64,000 nucleotides of DNA, taken from contig NZ_JBHZTH010000001.1 in the NCBI RefSeq assembly GCF_046545555.1, positions 1,054,001 to 1,118,000 of the forward strand. Reading direction: 5' to 3'. The DNA is from Winogradskyella sp046545555 (GTDB lineage: Bacteria > Bacteroidota > Bacteroidia > Flavobacteriales > Flavobacteriaceae). The notes under the pieces are model-generated. The model was not told where the DNA came from, did no database searches, and was given only the letters and a program-made list of their open reading frames with translations. Below, piece by piece: positions 43,058 to 52,674 of the stretch; position 1 is the first letter of the stretch; each line of letters opens with the position of its first letter. The position numbers and the translations under genes were made by a program.

Positions 43058-44896
43058 ATGCGGTATTTATTTGTGCCTCTATTTTTTTTAGTATTTGTTT
43101 TTAATTTTTCCTTTTCTCAACAGGAAAAAATGCTAGATTCGTTGTATCTCACTTGGGAAAATGAGAGTCTAAATAATTTAGATAGGGTTTTAGCTTATGA
43201 TAAATTTATTTGGAATAACTACATAGATGCTAAACCAGATAGCGCTCTATTATTGTCGAAAAAATTAATAAAATTTTCAGAGGATAATAATTTTATTAAA
43301 GCCAAAGCATTAGCATTATCCACTCAAGGACAAATATTTTATAATCAAAGTAATTTTCCAAAGTCTATAGATTTACTGAAGGAAAGTTTAGAAATAAATA
43401 GGAAGTTGAATGACAAAAAGGGAATTGCTAGTGTTTTGAATAAAATTGGAAACGTGCACAAAAGCAACAATGAATATGAAATTGCGCTTGAGTTTTATGA
43501 AGAAAGTGAAACACTTTTTAGGGGTATAAATTATAATCAAGGATTAGCTGATGTTCTAGAGAATATAGGTTCTACAAACATTTATCTTGGTAATTACGAA
43601 AAGTCCTTAGTATTTCATAAAAAAAGTTTAAGGCTTGAAAGAGAGCTTGGAAATAAAAAAGGTGAAGCAACTTCATTGAATAATATTGGAATAAACTATG
43701 GAGTTCAGGGTAAGTATGATTTAGCTTTGGAATATTTTATAAAATCCTATGAAATAGAAAAGCAGTTAAATAATTATAAGTCACAAGCTTTAAGTCTGTA
43801 TAGTATCGGGATGGTCCATTTAAGAAAGAACAAGAATGAGAAAAGTATAGAGTTATGTACTGAAGGATTAGAGCTAATAAAAAACACTAAATTAGTTTAT
43901 GAGAAAGAATCTATGTGCTATTGTTTATACGAGGCATATAAAGCAAAAGGTGATGGGAATAAGGCTTTGTTATTTCACGAACAAATGCTTCAATATAATC
44001 AAAGTTTAAAATCAGAAGAAACAGTAAAGAAACTCCAGCAAATGGAGTTCGAAAAACAAGTTCTAGCAGATAGTTTACTTCAAGTTGAAAAAGATCTTAA
44101 GAAAGAATTTGAGTACAATACTGAAGTCAAGAAACAAAAAGATAATAGAAACTACGCTTTAGCAGGTGGTATTTTCTTTTTACTCTTATCAGGTGGTCTT
44201 TACGGAAGATGGAAGTATGTAAAAAAATCTAAAGCAATAATTGAAAAAGAAAAAGACCGTTCAGATAATTTATTACTAAATATTCTCCCATCTGAAATTG
44301 CGGAAGAACTAAAAGCAAAAGGCAGTGCAGATGCCAGAGATTTTGATTTGGTTTCTATATTGTTTACTGATTTTAAAGGGTTTACTGAGGCTTCTGAAAA
44401 GATGACGGCCAAAGAGTTGATTGCAGAAATCAACACTTGTTTTAAAGCTTTTGACCATATTTGCGAATCTCATGGAATAGAAAAAATAAAAACAATAGGA
44501 GATGCTTACATGGCAGCAGGTGGTTTGCCAGTGCCTTCAAAAGCTGCCGCTAAGGATACGGTATTGGCCGCTTTAGAAATGCAACAGTTTATATGTGATA
44601 GATACGATGATAAAACTGCACAAGGCGAAACTGCTTTTAAAATGCGAGTAGGAATCCATACAGGTCCTGTTGTTGCAGGTATAGTAGGTGTAAAGAAATT
44701 TCAATATGATATTTGGGGAGATACTGTTAATACGGCTTCTCGAATGGAAAGTAGTGGAGAAGTTGATAAGATCAATATCTCTGAAGTAACTTATAAACTT
44801 TTAAAAGATGATTCTGATTTTAAATTTGAATCACGCGGCAAAGTTAAAGCTAAAGGAAAAGGTGAAATAGAAATGTTCTTTGTGTCTAAACTTTAG
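43058..44896 (+). CDS. TPR-containing adenylate cyclase (class III)
   Basis: A 612-residue membrane protein: signal peptide (about 1-20), at least five TPR repeats (about 85-310, for example ALALSTQGQIFYNQSNFPKS), a coiled stretch, one membrane segment (366-383), a signalling helix, and a class III cyclase domain (about 425-610). Metal ligands are Asp438 (FTDFKGFT) and Asp482 (TIGDAYMA). The base-recognising pair is Lys478 (IKTIGD) and Asp551 (QYDIWGD), the Lys/Asp combination of ATP-specific enzymes, and Asn558/Arg562 lie in DTVNTASRM. It should therefore make cAMP. The TPRs are predicted outside the cytoplasm. Its last 11 bases overlap the convergent GT2 gene. Confidence 0.93.
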   Translation: MRYLFVPLFFLVFVFNFSFSQQEKMLDSLYLTWENESLNNLDRVLAYDKFIWNNYIDAKPDSALLLSKKLIKFSEDNNFIKAKALALSTQGQIFYNQSNFPKSIDLLKESLEINRKLNDKKGIASVLNKIGNVHKSNNEYEIALEFYEESETLFRGINYNQGLADVLENIGSTNIYLGNYEKSLVFHKKSLRLERELGNKKGEATSLNNIGINYGVQGKYDLALEYFIKSYEIEKQLNNYKSQALSLYSIGMVHLRKNKNEKSIELCTEGLELIKNTKLVYEKESMCYCLYEAYKAKGDGNKALLFHEQMLQYNQSLKSEETVKKLQQMEFEKQVLADSLLQVEKDLKKEFEYNTEVKKQKDNRNYALAGGIFFLLLSGGLYGRWKYVKKSKAIIEKEKDRSDNLLLNILPSEIAEELKAKGSADARDFDLVSILFTDFKGFTEASEKMTAKELIAEINTCFKAFDHICESHGIEKIKTIGDAYMAAGGLPVPSKAAAKDTVLAALEMQQFICDRYDDKTAQGETAFKMRVGIHTGPVVAGIVGVKKFQYDIWGDTVNTASRMESSGEVDKINISEVTYKLLKDDSDFKFESRGKVKAKGKGEIEMFFVSKL

Positions 44897-46379
44897 AACT
44901 TAACGACTTAAAAAACACGTAGCCAAAACCAATAAAAAGCATAAGGTGAAATGGGAATAAACCAAAATCACCACCTTGGTCTCCTACAACAAAAGCACTA
45001 TACATACCAAAACCAAAATAGATCATCAATAGACCTTCGATTATAACATTTGATGATATGTTTTTACGTAGGTATTTGTTGTTTTTCCAGTTGTCTTTGT
45101 ACTTGCTTAAATTAAATTTTGGTGTACGTACAAAATCACTACGTTTACCTGCATGACCTTCTAATACAGCAATAGAATTATGTAACGAAAACCCCATTGC
45201 TATTGAAAAGAAGGTAAAAAACATACCTACATAACTGAAGAATTTTTTAAAACCACTTCCATAAATATTACGATACATAAACCAATAACATACAAAGAAA
45301 ATTAAAGTGCTTATTATAAAGAAACTCATAATGTAGAAGTAGTCTCTTAGATGTGCATACTCGTTCTTAATATAAAGCATCGGAATACTTAAAATAGCAA
45401 CTGTAAAAATGCTTAAAAACATAGTACTATTTAGTAAATGAAGTAAACCGTGAATTTTTGTTTTAGTCGATATATTATCGGACTTAACAACACGCCAAAG
45501 CATTTTCCTAAAATTTTCCGCACCACCTTTATTCCAACGAAATTGCTGCGATCTTGCAGCGCTAATAACTACGGGTAATTCTGCAGGAGTTTCTACATCT
45601 TCAAGGTATTTAAATTCCCAATTTTTTAATTGTGCTCTGTAACTTAAATCTAAGTCTTCCGTAAGTGTATCACCTTCCCAATTTCCTGCATCAATAATGC
45701 AGTCTTTTCTCCATACACCAGCTGTTCCATTAAAATTAATAAAGTGGCCTTTACTGTTTCTCCCTACTTGTTCTAAGGTAAAGTGGGCATCTAAGGCAAA
45801 AGCTTGTATTTTTGTTAATAAGGAATAATTTCTGTTAATGTGCCCCCATCGCGTTTGCACAACACCAATTTTTTCATTCTTAAAATAAGGAATTGTACGC
45901 TTTAACCAGTTGGGTTGCGGTAAAAAATCTGCATCAAAAATGGCGATGAACTCACCTTTAGCTATTTCTAAACCTTCTTTGAGTGCTCCAGCCTTAAAGC
46001 CGCTTCTGTCAGTTCTTGTAATATGTTTTATGTCTAATCCTGATGCTGCAATTTTTTCTATGTGCGCTTTTGTTGTAGCTACAGTTTCGTCAGTAGAATC
46101 GTCTAAAACCTGAATCTCTAATTTGTCCTTAGGATAGTCAATTAATGCAATATTGTCTAAGAGACGATCCATAACATACATTTCATTGAATACTGGGAGT
46201 TGTATAGTTACGTAAGGAATTTCATCTGGATTAGACAAATCAAATATGTCACAATCTTCCCTTTTCTTTTTTGACGATAAATAATTGTAAAGCAGATTTA
46301 ATTGCGCTAAGGCGTACATAAAAATGAGCACTATGGCAATGGTGTAAACAACTATAATGAAATATTGTAAATAAATCAC
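44886..46379 (-). CDS. Processive-type GT2 glycosyltransferase (cellulose-synthase-like)
   Basis: A 497-residue membrane GT2 enzyme. One N-terminal helix (7-25), the catalytic domain with Asp93-Asp94 (VLDDSTDET), the DAD motif at 149-151, TED at 240-242 and QQFRW at 278-282 (the Q-x-x-R-W signature of processive synthases), then about four C-terminal helices. It resembles glucomannan 4-beta-mannosyltransferase/cellulose synthase-like enzymes and would polymerise a hexose while moving the chain across the membrane. It is the last gene of a five-gene operon, overlapping the DPM1-like gene by 4 bases. A GH113-like gene on the far side of the divergent promoter fits a beta-mannan or related glycan (inference). 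Confidence 0.88.
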   Translation of the reverse strand: MIYLQYFIIVVYTIAIVLIFMYALAQLNLLYNYLSSKKKREDCDIFDLSNPDEIPYVTIQLPVFNEMYVMDRLLDNIALIDYPKDKLEIQVLDDSTDETVATTKAHIEKIAASGLDIKHITRTDRSGFKAGALKEGLEIAKGEFIAIFDADFLPQPNWLKRTIPYFKNEKIGVVQTRWGHINRNYSLLTKIQAFALDAHFTLEQVGRNSKGHFINFNGTAGVWRKDCIIDAGNWEGDTLTEDLDLSYRAQLKNWEFKYLEDVETPAELPVVISAARSQQFRWNKGGAENFRKMLWRVVKSDNISTKTKIHGLLHLLNSTMFLSIFTVAILSIPMLYIKNEYAHLRDYFYIMSFFIISTLIFFVCYWFMYRNIYGSGFKKFFSYVGMFFTFFSIAMGFSLHNSIAVLEGHAGKRSDFVRTPKFNLSKYKDNWKNNKYLRKNISSNVIIEGLLMIYFGFGMYSAFVVGDQGGDFGLFPFHLMLFIGFGYVFFKSLSSKV

Positions 46380-47065
46380 TTAAAACTATATTTAAAGATC
46401 CATGTAAGGATTTTAACGCCAGCAAAGATAGCACCTTTTACCGTACCTGAAACTTTTGAGACACCTATTCTGTTTCTATAATTAACTGGTATTTCTCTGT
46501 AACTCAATTTTTGTTTTAATGCTTTGAGTTGCATTTCTACCGTCCAGCCATAAGTCTTATCTTCCATTTTTAAGCCTAATAGTTTGTCGTATTTGATAGC
46601 TCTAAATGGTCCTAAATCTGTAAATGTTGAACGGAAAAATAACTTCATTAAACTAGTTGCTAACCAATTACCAAAAATTTGTGGACCTGTCATAGAGCCT
46701 TCTTCTCTGAGTTTTTTGTCCCGAGCACCAATTACAAAGTCGATATTCTCTTCAATTATAGGTTGTACTATTTTTGTTAATTCTTCCGGAAAATCACTAT
46801 AGTCACCATCTAAAAAAACAATAATATCTGGCTTATCTTTTTGTTTAGAGATATAATCCATACCCTTTAGACAAGCATAACCATAACCTTTTCGATGTTC
46901 TTTTAAAACAGTTGCTCCAGCGTTTTTAGCATTGATCTCAGTATTATCTGTAGAATTATTACTAACAACAATAACCTCATCAACAATTTGAGGGATATCT
47001 TTAATGACAAGAGGAATAGATTCTTCTTCATTAAAAGCAGGAATGATGACTTTAATTTTGGCCAT
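46376..47065 (-). CDS. DPM1-like GT2 glycosyltransferase (polyprenyl-phosphate sugar synthase)
   Basis: A 229-residue soluble GT2 enzyme. KVIIPAFNEEESIPLVI at the start, VSNNSTDNT, LDGDYSDFPEEL (the DxD motif), and the C-terminal MQLKALKQKLSYREIPVNYR match dolichyl-phosphate mannosyl/glucosyl transferases. There is no clear transmembrane anchor apart from a weakly hydrophobic tail (VKGAIFAGVKILTWIFKYSF). It would charge a polyprenyl phosphate with a hexose. It overlaps the following GT2 gene by 4 bases and shares one base with the upstream MORN gene's stop, so the three are tightly coupled. Confidence 0.88.
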   Translation of the reverse strand: MAKIKVIIPAFNEEESIPLVIKDIPQIVDEVIVVSNNSTDNTEINAKNAGATVLKEHRKGYGYACLKGMDYISKQKDKPDIIVFLDGDYSDFPEELTKIVQPIIEENIDFVIGARDKKLREEGSMTGPQIFGNWLATSLMKLFFRSTFTDLGPFRAIKYDKLLGLKMEDKTYGWTVEMQLKALKQKLSYREIPVNYRNRIGVSKVSGTVKGAIFAGVKILTWIFKYSFK

Positions 47066-47895
47066 TAACTTTTTAAATCTGATAATTTGTTTTCTTTCTT
47101 AAATGACTTTAAGTCTGTCCATTCTTTTATGCGTTCACCTTTAGAATATTTTACAGCAGAAGTTAACTTTTCGTTTGTATACTTTAAGCAATAGCCATTT
47201 TTTTGATTGTTGCTTAACTGGCATTTATGATTAATCTTCCCATTTGTATCATAAAATAGCCACCAGTTAGATCTCTTTCCGTTTACAAAATGACCTTCCG
47301 ACGCTTTATTTCCATTTGGTTGATAATATTGCCAATAGCCAACAAATGTATCTAATTTAAACTCACCATCTTTTTCTAATGCGCCATTTTCAAAATAAAA
47401 TTTCCAGTAGCCTGAGGCTTTACCATTAATAAAATGACCTTCATCTTTTACAATTCCTGTAGAATAATACGATTTCCAAAATCCTACTTTTAAACCATTT
47501 TTGTAATGTCCGTCTGATTTTAAGTTCCCGTTAGAATTATATATCTCCCAGTAATCCGTGCGTTTGTCATTACTGTAATTTCCTTTTTCGATATTATAAA
47601 TACTATTGTTAATAACCCAATAACCAGTTTTTAACCCATTAGTATAATGGCCTTCTTTAATTAGTTTGCCCTTTGTATTGTAAAATTCCCAGAATCCATC
47701 GCGCTTACCATTTTTAAAATGGCCTGCCTCAGAAAGTTGTCCATTTTGGTGATAAGACTTCCAAAAGTCTGTTTTAATCGTGTTTTCAATCCATCCTTCA
47801 GATTCTAGTTTTCCATTTTCAAAAGGAATCTTCTGGTAAACCTTCTGTGCAAAGGCATAAGTAGAACATAAAAAAAGAAGAATAATTATTCGCAT
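47065..47895 (-). CDS. Secreted MORN-variant repeat protein (YwqK-like)
   Basis: A 276-residue protein with a signal peptide (about 1-16) and roughly nine repeats of about 24 residues of the MORN-variant kind: G.W..Y...G.L..EG.Y.NG...G.W. Examples are SYHQNGQLSEAGHFKNGKRDG, FYNTKGKLIKEGHYTNGLK and YFENGALEKDGEF. The family is often labelled as a toxin-antitoxin YwqK antitoxin, but here there is no toxin gene and the protein is secreted, so that label should not be trusted. Such repeats give a curved beta-sheet used for protein or lipid contacts. It starts at the final base of the polyferredoxin gene's stop region and is co-transcribed with it. Confidence 0.85.
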   Translation of the reverse strand: MRIIILLFLCSTYAFAQKVYQKIPFENGKLESEGWIENTIKTDFWKSYHQNGQLSEAGHFKNGKRDGFWEFYNTKGKLIKEGHYTNGLKTGYWVINNSIYNIEKGNYSNDKRTDYWEIYNSNGNLKSDGHYKNGLKVGFWKSYYSTGIVKDEGHFINGKASGYWKFYFENGALEKDGEFKLDTFVGYWQYYQPNGNKASEGHFVNGKRSNWWLFYDTNGKINHKCQLSNNQKNGYCLKYTNEKLTSAVKYSKGERIKEWTDLKSFKKENKLSDLKS

Positions 47896-49484
47896 TATTT
47901 TTGATTTACAAGTTCCATTAGGTCAACATCGTTGCCTAATAAAACTTCAGTCGGATTTATTCGTCCTTTCATACTATCATTCTCTAATTTTAATACACCT
48001 CTTGGGCAAACTGCAGAACAAATACCGCAGCCAACGCAGCTAGAGCGTACAATGTTTTCACCTTTTTGAGCATAATGTCTTACATCAATGCCCATTTCGC
48101 AACTGTTAGAACAATTACCACAAGAAATACATTGTCCTCCATTTGTTGTGATTCTAAATTTAGAAAATAAACGTTGTTGAAATCCTAGAATAGCTGCCAT
48201 AGGACAACCAAAACGACACCAAGAACGACTTCCTAATATTGGGTAGAAACCCGTTCCGATAACTCCAGAAAATATAGATCCAATATAAATGCCATAAGCA
48301 GATCGTAATGCACCTCCTTTAATATAGAACACATTATCTGTTGTTCCTGTAAAATGCATAATTAGTAATAACGCTATGACTGTAAAGAATCCAATAGCTC
48401 CGTATTTTGCATCCTTTCCAAGTTCTTGCCTTTTAAAATACATAACTCCTGCAAATACTAAAGTCAAAAATCCTATGACCAGAGAAATAAATACACCTCT
48501 TGTGAGCCAAAAATCATTTTTATCATAGCCTAAATAGGTGTAAATCATCGCAGTTGTCATTACTACAGAAAAGACTAAAACTAAATGAATTAACCAACGT
48601 TCTATTTTCCAAGCCGACATTTTTTTAGATGATAAATGTCTAAAAGAGTCACCAGCAGTTTCTGCCAATCCTCCGCAACCACAAACCCATGAACAATACC
48701 AACGCTTACCGAATTTATAGGTTAAAATTGGTGATATAACAAAGATGGTTATGATACCAAAAAGGATTAATGCTAATCCAATATTTCCATTAGATAGAAA
48801 TCCATTTACAGACCATTCATCAAAAATATAATAGTTAAGCGGCCACATTGATTTTAAATCATAGTAAGGTAAATCGTTATTCATTACATACATGAATTCA
48901 GGAATCAAAAAGGCAAAACCTAATTGAAAAAACATTACTGAAACCGTACGAATTTGCTGGTAACGGTTGTGCCTGTATTTAAGAATGAATTTATAGCCAA
49001 AAGCTAAAATTGCAACCGTGTAAAGCGTTCCATATACAAACCATTGACTTGCGTTTCTTCCGCTTAATAATTGACTTAGAGGATCAAATAAACTTATTAG
49101 ACCTGTATTAGCAGATCCATCTGCCGCTAATCCTAAGTATTGTGGATAAAAGTAAAGTACAATATAAAAACCTGTTAGAATAACACCAACTATCCAGCCC
49201 CAAACTCCACGCGAAGAAATAGATTTAAACCATTGACCATCGTTTTTTACCCCTTCAAGTTTTGTTAAATAAGCTTCTCTAGAGTATACTAAGATACCTA
49301 AGGCAATAAAGCTAAGCGATAGTGATAAAAACAATCCTTTATTTGGGAAATTTGTATTGAAAAGTGCTAATGTTAATATAAATAGACCAACAACTCCAAT
49401 TGCTAAAGCTACTTTCTGTTTTGTGGTAATATCTAAAGCATCTGGTTTTGCTAAAGACATACTGTGATTTAATTTATTACTCAT
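47895..49484 (-). CDS. Membrane polyferredoxin (NapH/NosR/CcoG-like 4Fe-4S protein)
   Basis: A 529-residue protein with about nine or ten membrane helices and a C-terminal double 4Fe-4S domain. The first cluster uses Cys452, 455, 458 and 462, the second Cys483, 486, 489 and 493 (CVGCGICSAVCP). Two further cysteine motifs sit at membrane ends, CSWVCGC (264-270) and CRFGC (423-427), as in NosR/NapH proteins. It should move electrons across or along the inner membrane. The upstream gene, 2 bases away, encodes an FAD pyridine-nucleotide reductase that could deliver electrons from NAD(P)H. No terminal reductase is nearby, so the acceptor is unknown. Confidence 0.85.
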   Translation of the reverse strand: MSNKLNHSMSLAKPDALDITTKQKVALAIGVVGLFILTLALFNTNFPNKGLFLSLSLSFIALGILVYSREAYLTKLEGVKNDGQWFKSISSRGVWGWIVGVILTGFYIVLYFYPQYLGLAADGSANTGLISLFDPLSQLLSGRNASQWFVYGTLYTVAILAFGYKFILKYRHNRYQQIRTVSVMFFQLGFAFLIPEFMYVMNNDLPYYDLKSMWPLNYYIFDEWSVNGFLSNGNIGLALILFGIITIFVISPILTYKFGKRWYCSWVCGCGGLAETAGDSFRHLSSKKMSAWKIERWLIHLVLVFSVVMTTAMIYTYLGYDKNDFWLTRGVFISLVIGFLTLVFAGVMYFKRQELGKDAKYGAIGFFTVIALLLIMHFTGTTDNVFYIKGGALRSAYGIYIGSIFSGVIGTGFYPILGSRSWCRFGCPMAAILGFQQRLFSKFRITTNGGQCISCGNCSNSCEMGIDVRHYAQKGENIVRSSCVGCGICSAVCPRGVLKLENDSMKGRINPTEVLLGNDVDLMELVNQK

Positions 49485-49486
49485 TT

Positions 49487-50791
49487 TTAGACGGTTTGTA
49501 GTTGGTTATTGTATGCAGAAAGAATATTAGTTTCAAATTTTGAATAAAATTCAGGGTCAAAATTAGCTTCAGATAAATGATTCATTACGTAATCTATATC
49601 TCGTTTCTCAGTTAACCAGTTATCAAAAGTTTCATGACGCATTCTAATTCCGAAGGTATTAATGCCTAAGAATTCATTTGTGTCTTTATGATATGCTACT
49701 GTGATACATTTAGTGTCATCTGCGTGTTTCCAATGAAAATGTTGCTCGTGCTCTGGTCTGCCTTTAGCTCCAAATACCCAACCATAGGTTTGATATTCTA
49801 TATCCATAAACTTGGCAGAGTTAAACCAATGACCTGGTTTATATTCAATGCGATTACCACAAATGGTTTGCGCTAAAGTTTCCCCCATCATTCGGCCAGT
49901 GTACCATACTGCTTCAATTGGTCTTCGGTTACCAATGGCTTCGTGTTGTTCTGCGCAATCACCAATGGCATAAACATTAGGAATATTAGTTTCTAAGAAA
50001 CGATTTACTTTGACTCCGCGACCTGTTTCAATATCTGAATCTTTTATAAAATCAATATTTGGGGAAACACCTGCCGTCAATCCAACAACATTACATGGTA
50101 ATTCTTCTCCTGTTTCTTCAATAATTACTGATTTAACCTTTCCGTTTTTGTCAGACTTTATTTCTTTTAGATTGGTTGATAATCGTAAATCAATATGATG
50201 ATTATTAATATGTCTATTAATCATTTCACTTTCACCTTCAGGTAAAACACCATTCCAAAAACTAGATTCACGTACTAAAAATGTCACAGGAATACTTCTC
50301 GAATTTAACATTTCGGCAAGCTCAATACCTATTAAACCACCACCAACAATAACTGCACGTTTACAGACATCTTTATTGGGAGCATGCTTTTCAAGATTTT
50401 CTAAATCCTGTTTATGATACATCCCCATAACACCATCCAAGTCTTGACCTGGCCAACCAAATTTGTTTGGTTTACTTCCTGTAGCAATGACTAATTTGTC
50501 ATAGGTTAATAAATCTCCTTCAGCGAAATGCAGTTTTTTAGATTTTGTTTCAACTTTTTTGACATAACCTTTTTTCAGTTCTATTCTGTTCTTTTTCCAG
50601 AACCAATCTTCGTAAGGTTGTGTATGCTCAAACTTCATGTGTCCCATATAGACATACATCAATGCAGTACGAGAAAAGAAATAATCTGTTTCGGCTGAAA
50701 CTATAGTTATCTTTTTGTCTGATAATTTTCTAATATGTCTGGCCAATGTAACTCCAGAAATACCGTTTCCAATTATAACTATGTGCTCCAT
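49487..50791 (-). CDS. FAD-dependent pyridine nucleotide-disulphide oxidoreductase family reductase
   Basis: A 434-residue cytoplasmic flavoprotein. IIGNGISGVTLARHI (5-19) binds FAD, VIVGGGLIGIELAEML (about 147-163) binds NAD(P)H, and NVYAIGDCAEQHE (about 273-285) is the second FAD motif. No CxxC pair is present at the disulphide position, so it resembles rubredoxin/ferredoxin reductases and the NirB N-terminal domain. The C-terminal 120 residues (GHWFNSAKFMDIEYQTYGWV onward) are an extra alpha/beta domain. It is the first gene of the minus-strand operon and presumably feeds electrons to the adjacent polyferredoxin. Confidence 0.9.
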   Translation of the reverse strand: MEHIVIIGNGISGVTLARHIRKLSDKKITIVSAETDYFFSRTALMYVYMGHMKFEHTQPYEDWFWKKNRIELKKGYVKKVETKSKKLHFAEGDLLTYDKLVIATGSKPNKFGWPGQDLDGVMGMYHKQDLENLEKHAPNKDVCKRAVIVGGGLIGIELAEMLNSRSIPVTFLVRESSFWNGVLPEGESEMINRHINNHHIDLRLSTNLKEIKSDKNGKVKSVIIEETGEELPCNVVGLTAGVSPNIDFIKDSDIETGRGVKVNRFLETNIPNVYAIGDCAEQHEAIGNRRPIEAVWYTGRMMGETLAQTICGNRIEYKPGHWFNSAKFMDIEYQTYGWVFGAKGRPEHEQHFHWKHADDTKCITVAYHKDTNEFLGINTFGIRMRHETFDNWLTEKRDIDYVMNHLSEANFDPEFYSKFETNILSAYNNQLQTV

Positions 50792-50990
50792 ATGATTGTG
50801 GTTGTTAGTTAGTACTATGTCGAAACTAAAGGTAATAACTTAATTGGGTATTCTTATTTATATCAGTTTTAAATTAAAAAATAGTGTAAGGTTTTTTTAC
50901 AAAGAGAGACGCTAAAAATCTTTTTAAATTCTTGTAAGTCCATGATTTTAAGTACGACATAAGTGCCAAGAAATAACGAAAATCAACATT

Positions 50991-51701
50991 ATGAAATTAT
51001 ATAGCTTTTGCTTAACCGTATTATTAACCTTTAGTTTAAGTGGGCAGAATTTAGAAAATTTCTTTTCTAAGACAGATTCTTTTATGAGCGATCATGTTAA
51101 GGATGGGAAAGTAGCTTATAAGGCTATTGATAAAGATCAAACTTCATTAAATGAACTTCTTAAAATTGCTGAAGAAGTTTCAGTTAAAGTAGCGGATGCA
51201 AATAATTATCAAGCTTTTTGGATTAATGCCTACAATCTATCTGTTATAAAAGGAATTATAGAGAACTACCCAACTAAGTCACCATTGGATAATAAAGGCT
51301 TTTTTGATAAAACAACTTATAATTTGGGCGGAAAAACTATTACTCTAAATGATATTGAACACAAACTACTAAGAGGAAACTTTAAAGATGCACGTTTTCA
51401 CTTTGTATTAGTTTGCGGTGCAGTTGGTTGTCCACCATTAATAAATAAGGCATATCTGCCAGAATCTTTAGATGTACAATTAGAAAACCAAACTAAGCTA
51501 GCACTAAACGGATCTTTCTTAAAAGTAAATGCAAAAAAGAAAAGAGTTGAAGCTTCTGAAATTATGAAGTGGTACAAAGAAGATTTTACAATGAATAATA
51601 AATCAGAAATTGATTTTATAAACGAATACAGAATTGAAAAACTGTCAAAAGATTTTAAGCTTAGTTATTTCTCATATAACTGGAGTTTGAACAAACAATA
51701 A
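50991..51701 (+). CDS. Secreted DUF547 protein
   Basis: A 236-residue protein with a signal peptide (about 1-18). DUF547 hallmarks are all present: AFWINAYNLSVIKGII, NDIEHKLLRG, FHFVLVCGAVGCPPL and SEIMKWYKEDF. The family has a papain/transglutaminase-like look, with a conserved Cys (VCGAVGCP) and His (DIEHKLL), but no proven activity. A second DUF547 gene lies at 61219-62106. This one is divergent from the FAD reductase operon, with a 199-base shared promoter region, and is followed 39 bases later by an outer-membrane protein gene. Confidence 0.9.
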   Translation: MKLYSFCLTVLLTFSLSGQNLENFFSKTDSFMSDHVKDGKVAYKAIDKDQTSLNELLKIAEEVSVKVADANNYQAFWINAYNLSVIKGIIENYPTKSPLDNKGFFDKTTYNLGGKTITLNDIEHKLLRGNFKDARFHFVLVCGAVGCPPLINKAYLPESLDVQLENQTKLALNGSFLKVNAKKKRVEASEIMKWYKEDFTMNNKSEIDFINEYRIEKLSKDFKLSYFSYNWSLNKQ

Positions 51702-51740
51702 CTGAACAATAAATAATATAAACAACCAAATAAGTTAGTA

Positions 51741-52640
51741 ATGAAAAAATTAAATATAGTATTAGTGGCAGTTATGATCTCTTTCTTGGGATTTGCTCAA
51801 GAGGATGAAGATGCACAGAGGAGTGTTATACAAGAATACACTCCCTCAAAACTCCTAAATAAAGGACAATGGGATATTAAATGGTTTAATAATCTTTATA
51901 CACAAACTGAGAGTACATTTAGCGAAGGAACAGAACCTAGACAGACATTTTTTACCTCTACAGTAGATGTTTTTACAGGAGTATCTGAGAGTAATAGATT
52001 TAATATTGGGTTGCTATTAGAGTTTAGATCTAATGTTATTAATGACAGAAATGCATTAGATGTATTTTCTTTTGATGGAGAATCTGGCACAGCACGTTCA
52101 GGTTTTACATCTTTTGCGCCAGCAGTAAAGTTTAATCCCTTAAAGAACGTATCAAACTTTACAATACAGACAGCTTTTCATATTCCGTTAATTGATCAGG
52201 AAACTGATGGCGGTGTGTTTTTAGATCAGAAAGGATTTATTTTTCAGAATCGATTTTTTTATGATTATACCTTTCCGAGTGGAAACTGGCAAATTTTCAC
52301 AGAGTTAAATACGGAGTATAATTTTGGAAAAAAATCTGAGCAAGATAGCAATTTTGATACCATAGAAGGAAGTTTTGCTAACAACAGTTTGCTTTTAACG
52401 CCAGGTGTATTTTTAAGTTACTTTCCGAGTAGTAAATTTACTATTCTTGGATTAATGCAACATCAACAACGTATAGATACTGGTAATAATTTCGAACAAG
52501 ATTTTACTGCTATTGGAGGCGGAGTAAAATACCAATTAACTAAGGTTTTAAATATAGAGACTTTATACACAAACTTTGTAAGAGGAAATAATACAGGATT
52601 AGGACAAACTTTTAATATAGGATTAAGAGCATTGTTTTAA
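51741..52640 (+). CDS. Outer-membrane beta-barrel protein, function unknown
   Basis: A 299-residue protein with a signal peptide (about 1-19, cut after GFAQ). The mature chain alternates short amphipathic strands and turns (WDIKWFNNLYTQTES, NRFNIGLLLEFRSNV, NFTIQTAFHIPL, GNWQIFTELNTEYNFG) and ends with an aromatic residue, FNIGLRALF, as outer-membrane barrels do. About 12 strands can be counted. No family was recognised with confidence; similar Flavobacterial proteins are called transporter or outer membrane protein. It sits between DUF547 and the GH113-like lipoprotein on the same strand. Confidence 0.7.
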   Translation: MKKLNIVLVAVMISFLGFAQEDEDAQRSVIQEYTPSKLLNKGQWDIKWFNNLYTQTESTFSEGTEPRQTFFTSTVDVFTGVSESNRFNIGLLLEFRSNVINDRNALDVFSFDGESGTARSGFTSFAPAVKFNPLKNVSNFTIQTAFHIPLIDQETDGGVFLDQKGFIFQNRFFYDYTFPSGNWQIFTELNTEYNFGKKSEQDSNFDTIEGSFANNSLLLTPGVFLSYFPSSKFTILGLMQHQQRIDTGNNFEQDFTAIGGGVKYQLTKVLNIETLYTNFVRGNNTGLGQTFNIGLRALF

Positions 52641-52674
52641 GATTTACATAAATTAGGCACTTATTACGATTCAT

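Noticed and set aside
47065..47895. Reading the MORN-repeat protein as an antitoxin of a toxin-antitoxin pair
   Set aside because: It has a secretion signal, no adjacent toxin, and sits in a redox/glycosyltransferase operon.
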